NCBI RefSeq assembly: GCF_002918555.1
Contig: NZ_PQMB01000003.1
Coordinates: 310,491 to 374,490, forward strand
Origin: Citrobacter amalonaticus
GTDB taxonomy: Bacteria; Pseudomonadota; Gammaproteobacteria; Enterobacterales; Enterobacteriaceae
DNA length: 64,000 nucleotides
Reading direction: 5' to 3'
Positions 48,585 through 58,522 of the stretch are shown here, in pieces. The notes under the pieces were generated by a model. That model was given only the letters and a program-made list of their open reading frames with translations, was not told where the DNA came from and did not search any database. The first letter of the stretch is position 1. Each line of letters starts with the position of its first letter. The position numbers were made by a program, and so were the translations under genes.

Positions 48585-49310
48585 GTGAGAACAACAAGGG
48601 TATACATAAAAAAAACGTGGGCAATGACGTACAACTTTCTGGCCGGAGTACTGATGATAGCCGCCAGTGGACTGGCCTCTCACGCAGAAGCGGGCGTGGC
48701 GCTGGGTTCAACCAGGGTCATTTATCCGGCAGGACAAAAGCAGGTTCAACTGGCGGTGACCAATAATGATGACAGCAGTACGTATCTGATCCAGTCATGG
48801 GTGGAAAACGCTGATGGCGTCAAAGACGGGCGCTTCGTAGTCACCCCACCGCTGTTTGCCATGCAGGGAAAAAAAGAGAACACCTTACGTATTCTCGACG
48901 CGACCAATAACCAGCTGCCGCAGGATCGGGAAAGCTTATTCTGGATGAACGTGAAAGCCATTCCCTCAATGGATAAGTCAAAACTTAACGACAACACGCT
49001 GCAGCTGGCCATTATCAGCCGCATCAAACTCTATTACCGTCCGGCAAAACTGGCGCTGCCGCCGGAGCGGGCCGCAGAAAAACTGACGTTTCGCCGCAGC
49101 GCGGGCACGCTGACGCTGATCAACCCAACGCCCTACTATCTGACCGTGACCGAACTGAATGCCGGTATCCGGGTGCTGGAAAACGCGCTGGTTCCTCCGA
49201 TGGGAGAAGCCCAGGTGAAATTACCGGCCGATGCAGGCGCTGAAATTACCTATAAGACCATTAACGATTATGGCGCGCTGACTCCGCGCATGAAAGGCGC
49301 AATGCAATAA
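48585..49310 (+). CDS. fimC: Fimbrial periplasmic chaperone FimC
   Basis: FimC is the PapD-type chaperone that caps pilins by donor-strand complementation. GTG 48585 has AGGA seven bases upstream and gives 241 residues, the E. coli length; ATG 48579 is too close to that site. After the signal peptide the mature start is GVALGSTRVIYPAGQKQV. The G1-strand Lys/Arg anchors lie in TRVIYPAG and IISRIKLYYRP, and the hydrophobic strand is NTLQLAIISRIKLYYR. Confidence 0.93.
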   Translation: MRTTRVYIKKTWAMTYNFLAGVLMIAASGLASHAEAGVALGSTRVIYPAGQKQVQLAVTNNDDSSTYLIQSWVENADGVKDGRFVVTPPLFAMQGKKENTLRILDATNNQLPQDRESLFWMNVKAIPSMDKSKLNDNTLQLAIISRIKLYYRPAKLALPPERAAEKLTFRRSAGTLTLINPTPYYLTVTELNAGIRVLENALVPPMGEAQVKLPADAGAEITYKTINDYGALTPRMKGAMQ

Positions 49311-49384
49311 CGAACGGGGAACCCCACTCACTCCCCTGAACAAAAAAAGAACTGACAGCCGGGCGATTTCGAACCGGAGGGACT

Positions 49385-52021
49385 ATGTCATATCTGAAAT
49401 CTGGACTCAACCGCTTGGGGTCCCGGCGTATGCAGCACTTAACCTTGCGTATGTCTGGCGTATTTGCACAGGCCCCCTTTGCCCTTTTGCTTGCCTCACA
49501 AACTTTTTGCGCACACGCGGAACTGTATTTTAATCCGCGTTTTCTGGCTGACGATCCAGCTGCCGTGGCGGATCTCTCGGGATTTGAAAAGGGCCATGAG
49601 CTACCGCCTGGCACTTATCGCGTGGATATCTACCTCAATGACGGATACATGACGACCCGCGATGTCACCTTCAATGCCAGCGAAAACGGTCACGGGCTGG
49701 CGCCATGCCTGACGCGTGGGCAGCTCGCCGGTATGGGGTTGAACACGGCATCCGTCAGCGGAATGAATGTGCTGGCGGCAGATGCCTGTGTGCCGTTAAC
49801 ACAGATGATTAAGGACGCCACGACCCGTTTAGACGTGGGGCAGCAGCGGCTTTACATGACCATTCCCCAGGCATTTATGGGGAGCCAGGCGCGCGGCTAT
49901 ATTCCACCGGAACTCTGGGATAACGGCATTACCGCCGGATTACTGAACTACAACTTCACCGGCAACACTGTCCAGAACACTATCGGCGGCAGCAGTCATT
50001 ATGCCTATTTAAACCTGCAAAGCGGGCTGAATCTTGGCGCGTGGCGTCTGCGCGATAACACAACCTGGAGCTACAGCAGCGGCGGCAACGCATCAGGTAA
50101 CGACAACATATGGCAGCACGTGAACACCTGGCTGGAGCGGGATATCACGCCATTACGCTCGCGTCTGACGCTTGGCGACAGCTACACCAATGGCGATATC
50201 TTCGATGGCATTAACTTTCGCGGCGTACAGCTGGCGACGGATGACAATATGCTGCCGGACAGTCAGAAGGGCTTTGCGCCGGTTATCCACGGTATTGCCC
50301 GCGGCACGGCGCAGGTATCCGTCAAACAAAACGGTTATGAGATCTACCACAGCACGGTGCCGCCAGGCCCCTTTACTATCAACGATCTCTATGCCGCGGG
50401 TAACGGCGGCGACCTGCAGGTGACGATCAAAGAGGCCGATGGCAGCAGTCAGATCTTCTCCGTCCCTTACTCCTCGGTACCGGTGCTGCAACGTGAAGGC
50501 CACACCCGCTATGCCCTGACCGCCGGGGAATATCGCAGCGGTAATAATCAGCAGGAAGAGCCGACGTTCTTCCAGAGCACCATACTGCACGGGCTTCCGG
50601 CTGGCTGGACGCTGTACGGCGGTACCCAACTGGCGGATCGTTATCACGCCTTCAACGCCGGGGTGGGGAAAAACATGGGCGAGCTGGGCGCCCTGTCGGT
50701 GGATGTCACGCAGGCCAATGCCACCCTGCCCGATGACAGCAAGCACCAGGGACAGTCAGTGCGTTTTCTCTACAACAAATCACTCAGCGAGCTTGGCACT
50801 AACATCCAGTTGGTGGGCTACCGCTACTCCACGCGCGGTTATTTCAGCTTTGCCGATACCACCTACAGCCGGATGAGCGGCTATAACGTTGAAACCCAGG
50901 ACGGGATCATTCAGGTACAGCCCAAATTCACCGACTACTACAACCTCACTTATAACAAACGTGGCAAGGTTCAGCTGAGTATCACCCAACAGCTAGGGCG
51001 CACCGCCACCTTTTACCTGAGCGGAAGCCGCCAGACCTACTGGGGGACCGACAGCGCCGATGAGCAATTACAGGCCGGGCTGAATACCGCGATCGACGAT
51101 ATCAACTGGACGCTGAGCTACAGCCTGACCAAAAACGCCTGGCAAAACGGGCGCGACCAGATGCTGGCCGTCAACGTCAACATCCCCTTCAGCCACTGGC
51201 AACGCTCGGACAGCAAGTCCGTCTGGCGACACGCCAGCGCCAGCTACAGCATGTCGAACGATCTCAACGGCAGGATGACCAACCTGGCAGGGCTGTACGG
51301 CACATTACTGGAAGACAACAACCTGAGCTACAGCGTTCAGACCGGTTACGCGGGCGGCGGAGAGGGCAGCAGCAGCGGCACCGGCTATACCGCATTGAAC
51401 TATCGCGGTGGCTACGGCAACGCCAACGTCGGCTACAGCCGCAGCGACGGTATCAAACAGCTTTATTACGGGATGAGCGGCGGCGTACTGGCACATGCCA
51501 ACGGCGTCACGCTGAGCCAGCCGCTCAACGACACGGTGGTGTTGATCAAAGCGCCGGGGGCGGAAGGGACGAAAGTAGAGAACCAGACCGGGGTACGTAC
51601 CGACTGGCGTGGCTATGCCGTGCTGCCTTACGCCACCGAATACCGGGAAAACCGGATCGCCCTGGACACCAACACTCTCGCGGACAACGTCGATCTGGAT
51701 GAGGCGGTCGCGACCGTCGTACCGACGCACGGCGCGATTGTCCGTGCTGAATTCAAAGCCCACGTTGGGATAAAACTGCTGCTGACGCTGACCCACAACG
51801 GCAAACCGGTTCCTTTCGGCGCAATCGTCACCTCCGACAGTAATCAGAGCGGCAGCATCGTTGCCGACAACGGCCAGGTCTATCTGAGCGGCATGCCGCT
51901 GGCTGGAAAAGTGCGAGTGAAATGGGGTGAAGGCGCGGATACCCGCTGTGTGGCGGAGTACCGCTTACCCACAGAGAGCCAGCAACAGCTGCTAAGCCAG
52001 CTATCGGCCGTGTGCCGCTAA
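49385..52021 (+). CDS. fimD: Outer-membrane usher FimD
   Basis: An 878-residue usher, identical in length to E. coli. Following a long signal region, the mature N-terminal domain starts [20 protein letters not shown], which contacts FimC. The central 24-strand barrel contains the plug domain, and two C-terminal domains follow. The terminal cysteine pair lies in [11 protein letters not shown] and LSAVCR. It is encoded 74 bases after fimC with ACCGGAGGG before the ATG. Confidence 0.97.
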   Translation: MSYLKSGLNRLGSRRMQHLTLRMSGVFAQAPFALLLASQTFCAHAELYFNPRFLADDPAAVADLSGFEKGHELPPGTYRVDIYLNDGYMTTRDVTFNASENGHGLAPCLTRGQLAGMGLNTASVSGMNVLAADACVPLTQMIKDATTRLDVGQQRLYMTIPQAFMGSQARGYIPPELWDNGITAGLLNYNFTGNTVQNTIGGSSHYAYLNLQSGLNLGAWRLRDNTTWSYSSGGNASGNDNIWQHVNTWLERDITPLRSRLTLGDSYTNGDIFDGINFRGVQLATDDNMLPDSQKGFAPVIHGIARGTAQVSVKQNGYEIYHSTVPPGPFTINDLYAAGNGGDLQVTIKEADGSSQIFSVPYSSVPVLQREGHTRYALTAGEYRSGNNQQEEPTFFQSTILHGLPAGWTLYGGTQLADRYHAFNAGVGKNMGELGALSVDVTQANATLPDDSKHQGQSVRFLYNKSLSELGTNIQLVGYRYSTRGYFSFADTTYSRMSGYNVETQDGIIQVQPKFTDYYNLTYNKRGKVQLSITQQLGRTATFYLSGSRQTYWGTDSADEQLQAGLNTAIDDINWTLSYSLTKNAWQNGRDQMLAVNVNIPFSHWQRSDSKSVWRHASASYSMSNDLNGRMTNLAGLYGTLLEDNNLSYSVQTGYAGGGEGSSSGTGYTALNYRGGYGNANVGYSRSDGIKQLYYGMSGGVLAHANGVTLSQPLNDTVVLIKAPGAEGTKVENQTGVRTDWRGYAVLPYATEYRENRIALDTNTLADNVDLDEAVATVVPTHGAIVRAEFKAHVGIKLLLTLTHNGKPVPFGAIVTSDSNQSGSIVADNGQVYLSGMPLAGKVRVKWGEGADTRCVAEYRLPTESQQQLLSQLSAVCR

Positions 52022-52031
52022 GGACATGATG

Positions 52032-52559
52032 ATGAGAAAAACCCTTTATCTGCTGAGCGCCGTCTTCTCGCTGGCCGCCGCCAATGCGTCTGCCGCCGAC
52101 AGCACGATCACGATCAGCGGTTACGTCAGGGATAACGCCTGCGCCGTGGCGGGGGAATCGCAAGATTTTACCGTCGACCTGATGGATAACGCGACGAAGC
52201 AGTTCAGTACCGTCGGCGCCACCACGCCTGCCGTGCCGTTTCGCATTGTCCTCTCGCCCTGCGGCAACTCGGTTACTGCGGTAAAGGTGGGTTTTACCGG
52301 TCCTGCCGACGATGACAACACCAGCCTGTTAAAACTCGACGCGGGTACCCAGGCAGCGGCGGGCATGGGGGTGCAGATCCTCAACGGACAGCAAAGCGCC
52401 CTGCCGCTCAATGCGGCATCCTCCGCAATCCCGTGGACCACGCTGACGCCCGGCCAGACCAATACGCTGCACTTTTATGCCCGGCTGATGGCAACGCGGG
52501 TCCCGGTCACGGCAGGGCACGTTAATGCCACAGCGACATTCACCCTTGAATTTCAGTAA
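52032..52559 (+). CDS. fimF: Fimbrial tip adaptor FimF
   Basis: FimF links the FimA rod to FimG at the tip. Three consecutive ATG codons begin at 52026; the third is best spaced from AAGGA (seven bases), giving 175 residues, close to E. coli's 176. Signal peptide [19 protein letters not shown], then [20 protein letters not shown] carrying the donor strand and first Cys; the second Cys is in LSPCGNS. Ends TFTLEFQ. Confidence 0.93.
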   Translation: MRKTLYLLSAVFSLAAANASAADSTITISGYVRDNACAVAGESQDFTVDLMDNATKQFSTVGATTPAVPFRIVLSPCGNSVTAVKVGFTGPADDDNTSLLKLDAGTQAAAGMGVQILNGQQSALPLNAASSAIPWTTLTPGQTNTLHFYARLMATRVPVTAGHVNATATFTLEFQ

Positions 52560-52571
52560 GCGGAGACTTCG

Positions 52572-53075
52572 ATGAAACGACCCCATCCCGGTTGGCTTCT
52601 GGCGGCGCTTCTGACCGCCTTCTCCCCAACGCTACAGGCGGCCGACGTGACGATTACCGTAAACGGTAAAGTGGTGGCTAAACCGTGCACGGTGTCCACC
52701 ACCAATGCCACCGTCGAGCTTGGCGATCTCTATACCTTCAGCCTGGTTTCACCCGGCTCCTCTTCGCAATGGCATACCGTGGCACTCGATCTCAGCAACT
52801 GCCCGATCGGCACGTCCAGGATCACGGCCAGCTTCAGCGGAACGGCAGACAGCACCGGCTATTACAAAAACCAGGGAAGCGCCGGAAATATCCAGCTTGA
52901 ACTTCAGGATGACAGTGGCAACACGCTGAATACCGGCGCCACAAAGTCGGTACAGGTGGATGACGCATCGCAATCCGCCCGTTTTCCATTACAGGTCAGA
53001 GCGCTGTCGGTAAACGGTGGCGCGACTCAGGGAACCATTCAGGCGGTGATAAACGTGACCTATACCTACGCCTGA
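52572..53075 (+). CDS. fimG: Fimbrial tip adaptor FimG
   Basis: FimG, 167 residues as in E. coli, joins FimH to FimF. Its N-terminal extension ADVTITVNGKVVAKPCTVST is the strand that completes the FimH pilin domain, and it is conserved. Cysteines lie in AKPCTVS and LSNCPIG; the end VINVTYTYA has the pilin penultimate aromatic. Twelve bases separate it from fimF. Confidence 0.95.
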   Translation: MKRPHPGWLLAALLTAFSPTLQAADVTITVNGKVVAKPCTVSTTNATVELGDLYTFSLVSPGSSSQWHTVALDLSNCPIGTSRITASFSGTADSTGYYKNQGSAGNIQLELQDDSGNTLNTGATKSVQVDDASQSARFPLQVRALSVNGGATQGTIQAVINVTYTYA

Positions 53076-53085
53076 CGAGGAGAGT

Positions 53086-53997
53086 ATGTTGATGAAAAAA
53101 ATGATAACCCTGCTGACCACGCTGCTGCTGATGGGCTGGTCGGTCAATGTCTGGGCATTCGCCTGCAAAACGGCAGGCGGCGCGACAATCCCTATCGGCG
53201 GCGGGAGTGCCAACGTCTACGTCGACCTGGCACCTGCGGTTAACGTTGGGCAAAACCTGGTGGTCGATCTCTCGACACAGATTTTTTGCCATAACGACTT
53301 TCCGGAGACGATGACCGACTATGTGACACTCCAGCGTGGCTCGGCGTACGGCGGCGTATTGTCGAGCTTTTCCGGCACCGTGAGATACAACGGCATCAGC
53401 TATCCGTTTCCTACCACCAGTGAAACGGCGCGGATGACCTACAACTCGACAATCGATCAGCCCTGGCCTGCCTTACTTTACCTGACGCCCATCAGTTCCG
53501 CCGGTGGCGTGGCGATAAGAGCCGGAACGCTCATCGCGGTGCTCATTCTGCGCCAGACCAACAACAGAGACAGCGACGATTTCCAGTTCGTATGGAACAT
53601 CTACGCCAACAACAATGTGGTGGTGCCCACCGGCGGCTGCGATGTCTCAGCCCGCGACGTGACGGTGACGCTTCCTGATTATCCTGGCTCTATGCCGATC
53701 CCGCTGACGGTTTACTGCGCACAGAACCAGAATCTGGCTTATTACCTCTCCGGCACCACTGCGGATTCGGCTAACTCGATATTCACCAATACCGCATCGG
53801 CCTCACCCGCGCAGGGCATTGGCGTTCAGGTAACGCGTAATGGCAGCGTGGTCCCCGCCAACAGCACGATATCAATGGGTTCGGTGGGCACCTCTGCCGT
53901 TAGCCTGGGGTTGACGGCGAACTACGCGCGCACCACCGGACAGGTCACGGCTGGCAACGTACAGTCAATCATCGGGGTGACATTTGTCTATCAATAA
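53086..53997 (+). CDS. fimH: Type 1 fimbrial tip adhesin FimH
   Basis: FimH binds terminal mannose at the fimbrial tip. The precursor is 303 residues from ATG 53086 (GGAG just upstream; ATG 53092 is an alternative). Mature protein starts FACKTAGG after a signal peptide. Mannose-pocket residues Phe1, Asn46, Asp47, Asp54, Gln133, Asn135, Asp140 and Phe142 are all present. The tyrosine gate differs: position 48 is Phe and position 137 is Arg instead of Tyr. The pilin domain begins after the GGCDVSARDVTVTLPDYPGS linker region and ends IIGVTFVYQ. Confidence 0.96.
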   Translation: MLMKKMITLLTTLLLMGWSVNVWAFACKTAGGATIPIGGGSANVYVDLAPAVNVGQNLVVDLSTQIFCHNDFPETMTDYVTLQRGSAYGGVLSSFSGTVRYNGISYPFPTTSETARMTYNSTIDQPWPALLYLTPISSAGGVAIRAGTLIAVLILRQTNNRDSDDFQFVWNIYANNNVVVPTGGCDVSARDVTVTLPDYPGSMPIPLTVYCAQNQNLAYYLSGTTADSANSIFTNTASASPAQGIGVQVTRNGSVVPANSTISMGSVGTSAVSLGLTANYARTTGQVTAGNVQSIIGVTFVYQ

Positions 53998-53998
53998 G

Positions 53999-55465
53999 AT
54001 GAGCGGGCCGATGATGGATTATATTCTGTCCCCCTGCTCGTTCGCCGCCAAAGGGCTTGCCGGCATGATGGCGCACGGCGATCGCCATTTGACGCTGCTG
54101 CAACCCCAGGCGCAGGCGATCCTGTCGCTTCCCTCTCCGGCGGCGGTAGGCCGGATCGTGGTATTTCTGCCAGACGATCCCATCTGGCTGCTTACCACGC
54201 TCAGGCAGGCGGCCTTTTTGCTGGAACAGGCCTCCACGCCGCTCCCTATGCTTATTCTCAGCCGCTGCCCGATTCGCTGGTTACAGCATACGCTATTGTA
54301 TCTTGTCGCTGAGCGCGGCCAGCTTTCACAGGTACGGGCTGCAGCCTCCGATCTGCCAGGCCGCTGCATTGCGGCCTTGCTAAGGGAAGAGGCGTTGCTG
54401 GACTACCCTCTTCTGGCCCAGCTGTCAGAGCAGGAGACGCTGATTTATGGCGACACCACAAATGGGCTCAGCAAGCAGGAACTGAATGCCATTCTGGATT
54501 TGTTGCTCGGATTCAACATCGCGGAGCGGGCACAATACCGTGGCGTAAGCCAGAAAACGCTTTATAACCAGAGAACATCAGGACTCAAAAAGATGGTGGA
54601 ACATCACCCGCTGCTGGCAGCGAACTTCCCTGGTAATCCGGTGACCAGGCAAAACAGAATGAACAGTGGGGGACTTTCGGCCTTTGAACGTGAATTTGTT
54701 CACGCTATTCATTGCCGGCAGGTATTTCCGGTATTTCAACCCATCATTGATGACAAACATCGACTGCAGGGTGTTGAGATCCTCTCCCGCTGGCGTCGCA
54801 ATGGCAACGTCCTGCCGCCCGGCGCGTTTCTGCCTCAAATAAGTTCTGAATACGCCTGGATGGTCCTGACCGCTTTTGTCCTTCAGGAGGCTATCCAGAA
54901 GATTAATCAGTATCCTGGGGACATTTACTTCGCCATTAATATCCCCTCAGCCCTCGCCAGCCACGAAAACCTGGTACGGATGATGGAAAAAGCACGACAG
55001 AAGCTGCATCAGCCCCGGAGAACTGACAGGCTGGTACTGGAATTTGCTGAAACAATTGATGTCCGCCGACAGGGGAAGACATCAGAAGTCGTTGCTGAAT
55101 TACAGCAGCACGGCTTTCGCGTTACGCTGGATGACTGCTTTTCGCAGGGCAGCGTGATGTTTCCGGTCAGGCAGATTCGGTTTAGCGAATATAAGCTGGA
55201 CATGGGTATCATTAACGATATGCAACGCGACCCTCATGCTCTGGCGCTGATCAAAAGTCTGATCTATTACTGCCAGCTGACGGGCAGCCGCTGTATTGCC
55301 GAAGGTGTGGACAGCGTGGAGAAATTGACCATGCTGAAAGCGCTGGGTATGGATCGTTTTCAGGGCCATCTCATCTCACCACCGGTGGGTAGCCACGAGC
55401 TGGGGACACTGATCCGGTATCACCAGTCACAGCAGGTTGTCAGCAAAGATAAAGCCGACGCGTAA
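53999..55465 (+). CDS. fimK: FimK-like regulator: LuxR-type HTH plus EAL domain
   Basis: A 488-residue cytoplasmic protein following fimH by one base, as fimK does in Klebsiella pneumoniae. A LuxR-like HTH sits near residues 155-200 (LSKQELNAILDLLLGFNIAE..., KTLYNQRTSGLKKM). The C-terminal 250 residues form an EAL domain: GVEILSRW (EIL variant), AINIPSA, LEFAETID, TLDDCFSQGS, EYKLDMG, IAEGVDS and FQGHL, so metal- and c-di-GMP-binding acids are largely kept and phosphodiesterase activity is plausible. In Klebsiella FimK reduces fimbriation. A TTG at 53984 could extend it. Confidence 0.88.
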   Translation: MSGPMMDYILSPCSFAAKGLAGMMAHGDRHLTLLQPQAQAILSLPSPAAVGRIVVFLPDDPIWLLTTLRQAAFLLEQASTPLPMLILSRCPIRWLQHTLLYLVAERGQLSQVRAAASDLPGRCIAALLREEALLDYPLLAQLSEQETLIYGDTTNGLSKQELNAILDLLLGFNIAERAQYRGVSQKTLYNQRTSGLKKMVEHHPLLAANFPGNPVTRQNRMNSGGLSAFEREFVHAIHCRQVFPVFQPIIDDKHRLQGVEILSRWRRNGNVLPPGAFLPQISSEYAWMVLTAFVLQEAIQKINQYPGDIYFAINIPSALASHENLVRMMEKARQKLHQPRRTDRLVLEFAETIDVRRQGKTSEVVAELQQHGFRVTLDDCFSQGSVMFPVRQIRFSEYKLDMGIINDMQRDPHALALIKSLIYYCQLTGSRCIAEGVDSVEKLTMLKALGMDRFQGHLISPPVGSHELGTLIRYHQSQQVVSKDKADA

Positions 55466-55480
55466 AGCGTCGGCTTATTT
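55454..55480. terminator. Terminator overlapping the fimK stop codon
   Basis: GCCGACGC (55454-55461) and GCGTCGGC (55467-55474) form a perfect stem around GTAAA, which includes the TAA stop; TTATTT follows and AAA precedes, so it can also serve the convergent transporter gene. Confidence 0.82.
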
Positions 55481-55490
55481 ACGATGGCGA

Positions 55491-57044
55491 TCAGGCTTTC
55501 GTCGTCGGCTCTGGAGCCTTCTTGCTCTGGGTGTTTTCCAGCATCCGGCGAACCGGCACAATCAGAACACACAGCACCGCAGCACAAATCAGCAGGGCAA
55601 TTGAGCAACGCTCGAACAGTTCCGGCAGCATATCCAGCTGATCGGCCTTCACATGTCCGCCAATCAGACCCGCCGCCAGGTTGCCCAGGGCGCTGGAGCA
55701 GAACCACAGTCCCATCATCTGACCACGCATTCTTTCCGGAGCCAGCAGCGTCATGGTCGCCAAACCAATCGGACTCAGACACAGTTCGCCCAGCGTCAGC
55801 ATCAGGATACTGCCAACCAGCCACATCGGCGATACGCCTGCGCCACCGCTGTTCAGCACGTTTTGCGCCGCCAGCATCATCAGCCCAAAGCCCGCAGCCG
55901 CACAGAGAATACCAATAACGAACTTGGTAATACTGCTCGGACGCACATTGTTACGCGCCAGCGCTGGCCACGCCCAGCTAAATACCGGAGCCAGCAGAAT
56001 GATAAACAACGCGTTGATGGACTGGAACCATACCGCCGGGATCTCAAAGTCTCCGATCATGCGGTTGGTATAGTCGTTAGCAAACAGGTTGAACGAGGTC
56101 GGTTTCTGCTCAAACGCCGACCAGAAAAAGGCAGCGGAAACCAGCAGGATAAAACAGACCAACAGTCGTGCGCGCTCTTTACGGCTCAACCCGGCAAAAA
56201 CAAACAGCCAGATAAAGTAGAGCACCACCGATGCCGCAATCACATAGACCAGCATACTGGCCACCGCGACAGGGTTAATGACAATAACGCCCTGCGCAAT
56301 CAACGCGATGACGATCGCCACGCCAACCGCCAGCGCTAACAGCCAGCCGCCGACGCCGCTTCTTTTCACTACCGGGCTATTCCAGGTTGAATCAAGCCCC
56401 ACTTCGCTGTCATAACGCTTCATCGCCGGAACGGCAAACACGCGGAAGATGATTAACGCCACCAGCATCCCGATACCGCCGATCCCAAAGCCCCAGTGCC
56501 AGCCATGTGATTTAATCAGCCAGCCAGAGATCAGCGGCGCGATAAAGGATCCTAAGTTAATCCCCATATAGAACAGCGAGAAACCGCCGTCACGACGGGT
56601 ATCGCCCTTCTTATACAGCGTACCGACCATCACCGAGATACAGGTTTTGAACAGGCCGGAACCGAGCACAATAAACATCAGACCGATAAAGAACAGGCTG
56701 TCGCCCATGACCGCTGACAGGGCAATCGCGAGGTGCCCGAGCGCAATCAGAATGGAGCCGTACCAGACCGCTTTTTGCTGACCCAGCCAGTTGTCCGCCA
56801 GCCAGCCCCCAGGCAGCGCAGCGAGATACATACTCCCGGCAAAAATACCCACAATCGCCGAGGCGTTTTCACGCGCCAGCCCCATACCGCCGTCATAAAC
56901 CGTTGCCGCCATAAACAGGATCAGCAGCGGACGAATACCGTAAAACGAGAAGCGTTCCCACATTTCCGTGAAGAACAGTGACCCCAACGGATAAGGATGA
57001 CCGAAGAAAGTTCGGCTCTCGTTTTTATTTACAGAGGAATGCAT
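55491..57044 (-). CDS. POT/PTR-family proton-dependent oligopeptide transporter
   Basis: A 517-residue inner-membrane symporter for di- and tripeptides. It shows the POT signature EMWERFSFYGIRPLLILFM in helix 1 (ExxERFxYYG) and the FSLFYMGINLGSFIAPL (PTR2 signature) in helix 5, and about 14 hydrophobic segments. It is not a close match to DtpA, DtpB or DtpD as I recall them, so no symbol is given. ATG 57044 has GGGAG upstream; a TTG four codons earlier is less likely. Convergent with fimK. Confidence 0.9.
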   Translation of the reverse strand: MHSSVNKNESRTFFGHPYPLGSLFFTEMWERFSFYGIRPLLILFMAATVYDGGMGLARENASAIVGIFAGSMYLAALPGGWLADNWLGQQKAVWYGSILIALGHLAIALSAVMGDSLFFIGLMFIVLGSGLFKTCISVMVGTLYKKGDTRRDGGFSLFYMGINLGSFIAPLISGWLIKSHGWHWGFGIGGIGMLVALIIFRVFAVPAMKRYDSEVGLDSTWNSPVVKRSGVGGWLLALAVGVAIVIALIAQGVIVINPVAVASMLVYVIAASVVLYFIWLFVFAGLSRKERARLLVCFILLVSAAFFWSAFEQKPTSFNLFANDYTNRMIGDFEIPAVWFQSINALFIILLAPVFSWAWPALARNNVRPSSITKFVIGILCAAAGFGLMMLAAQNVLNSGGAGVSPMWLVGSILMLTLGELCLSPIGLATMTLLAPERMRGQMMGLWFCSSALGNLAAGLIGGHVKADQLDMLPELFERCSIALLICAAVLCVLIVPVRRMLENTQSKKAPEPTTKA

Positions 57045-57857
57045 AAAATCTCCCAAAAAATACCCGCAGCGCTTGAAAACCGAGGGAAGCGTGTTGTCCT
57101 TTTAACAAAAAGGTTAGTGTTTACATATTACAAAGCGTTATTTAACTATTTGATAACCTAACGCTGGCGCTGTCCAGCCCCTCAACCCTTCTTTTTAGAC
57201 GAAAAGTCGACAAATGCCTACTTTTTTAGATTTTATATTGGAAGCACCAGGAATGTTATTGACACCACACCCAATGGGTGAAGATGAATATTTATATTTT
57301 ATAATCAATAAATTACAACAAAATCACATCAAAAAAACGGACAAATCATCGCCAAAAAATAACGCGATAAAGAGTGTGGTAAATATCAGGTTGTCTGTCC
57401 TTTCCAGGAAAATTTTGCCGCAAAAGGCAAATTTATTGTCGCTTACTCGTCACCGGGATTCCCCTTCAAGAGATTGCCGCATCGTCATGCAGCGCTCGCT
57501 GCAGGGTCATCGTCCACGCATCGTCTGTACCATGCCAGCCATCATCCGGTACATGCGGTGGCATCGGTACGCTGTCCGTGTTCAAACTGCCTGCGCCAAT
57601 TACGCCTGGTGAGTCAGACTCCTGGTCCGACCAACAATATGAGTCCTGAAAGACAATATTTTTATCAATCATCTGCCTGACAGTATTTAAGCGAAGCGCT
57701 GGGGTTACAGATGATAAGTGAAGAAATGCGTCTTCAGAAACACATGGCGTTTCAGGGGGGTGTCATAGCGTATAAATTCAAAAAATATTTCGCCGCTTGT
57801 GATAAGAAATTTGCGATTCTGCATGAAAATTTTATTATCCGCAGGTTTAAAGACCGG
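57045..57857. other. Accessory intergenic stretch with one doubtful small gene
   Basis: About 800 bases. The first 380 are AT-rich and must hold the transporter promoter. Plus-strand frames at 57214-57612 and 57711-58352 read through with low-complexity, rare-start products and are not credible. A minus-strand frame at 57466-57672 is listed separately. Confidence 0.4.
57466..57672 (-). CDS. Hypothetical 68-residue acidic protein
   Basis: Begins MIDKNIVFQDSYCWSDQESD and contains VPMPPHVPDDGWHGTDDAWT; rich in Asp and Pro, no membrane segment. CAGG lies five bases before the ATG. Not recognised. The Asp/Trp/Pro-rich composition is unlike random frames, but support is weak. It is on the same strand as two further small genes to its right. 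Confidence 0.35.
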   Translation of the reverse strand: MIDKNIVFQDSYCWSDQESDSPGVIGAGSLNTDSVPMPPHVPDDGWHGTDDAWTMTLQRALHDDAAIS

Positions 57858-58130
57858 TTAATAACATTCAAGAAACTGTCTTCCGGACTCCTCTTCATTA
57901 AGGTACTCAAAAGAGAGAAGACGAATTGGGGTATGGTTATAAAACCATTCACAATCATTGCGTTGAATCATGTCTCCTGGTTTGAAGCATACCCCGGACG
58001 CTTCCCGAACAATGGCATATTTATCATTACTAAATCTCACTCTGTGGATACAGAACGGTTGATTTGCCTCTCCTGGACGGCGGCTGGAGATGATATTTCC
58101 TTCAATAAAAACAGATTTCTTCAGTTTCAT
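57858..58130 (-). CDS. Hypothetical 90-residue protein
   Basis: From ATG 58130 (AAGG eight bases upstream) the product starts MKLKKSVFIEGNIISSRRPG and continues with beta-rich segments (HRVRFSNDKYAIVREASGV) and CFKPGDMIQRNDCEWFY. No signal peptide or membrane helix. Composition and a good start argue for a real gene, but I do not recognise the family. It lies 73 bases after the zinc-ribbon gene on the same strand and may be co-transcribed. Confidence 0.55.
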   Translation of the reverse strand: MKLKKSVFIEGNIISSRRPGEANQPFCIHRVRFSNDKYAIVREASGVCFKPGDMIQRNDCEWFYNHTPIRLLSFEYLNEEESGRQFLECY

Positions 58131-58203
58131 AAACATAACCTTTATCACTGGAGTCAAAGAGATATGTTGTCATTTTCCTGTTCCGTTCTCGTTCGGTTGC
58201 TCA

Positions 58204-58380
58204 TCAGCCGCCAATACACCAGCATTCTGACGGCCGGAATAACAGCCCGCAGGCGGGGCATTCCAGAACGTTATCTTTGCGTAGTTTACCCGCTTTCTGA
58301 TCGGCTCTGTGAGCGCATACCGGGCAGGCAACATGAACGGGTCTTTCTTTAAAATGCCTGAGTCCGTTTGTGTAAGACAT
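58204..58380 (-). CDS. Small zinc-ribbon protein (58 residues)
   Basis: A frame of 58 codons starting at ATG 58380, reading MSYTNGLRHFKERPVHVACP then VCAHRADQKAGKLRK and ECPACGLLFRPSECW. Two CPxC knuckles (CPVC at residues 19-22, CPAC at 41-44) spaced 18 residues apart are a treble-clef or zinc-ribbon pattern. Basic, soluble, probably nucleic-acid- or protein-binding. The ribosome site is weak (ACAGAG at a long distance). The regular cysteine pairs make chance unlikely. Family not recognised by name. Confidence 0.6.
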   Translation of the reverse strand: MSYTNGLRHFKERPVHVACPVCAHRADQKAGKLRKDNVLECPACGLLFRPSECWCIGG

Positions 58381-58522
58381 TGGGGAAATACTCTGTGGAA
58401 TGTCATATTGAGTATACGCCTATATACAAGAATATTCCGGATATGATGGCTCACTCAGGAAGTCAGCCACGCAGAGCGCACTGATGATGTGTGATACAAT
58501 GCCCTTCCGTGAGAAATTTATA

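Noticed and set aside
57214-57612. 132-codon plus-strand frame after the peptide transporter
   Set aside because: AT-rich first half, changing composition along the frame and no recognisable domain.
57711-58352. 213-codon plus-strand frame
   Set aside because: It lies opposite two better small minus-strand genes (a zinc ribbon with regular CPxC pairs and a 90-residue protein with a good start), has no ribosome site and its composition looks random.
58170-58454. 94-codon minus-strand frame overlapping the zinc-ribbon gene
   Set aside because: The alternative frame at 58204-58380 has paired CPxC knuckles, a structural signal that this longer frame lacks.
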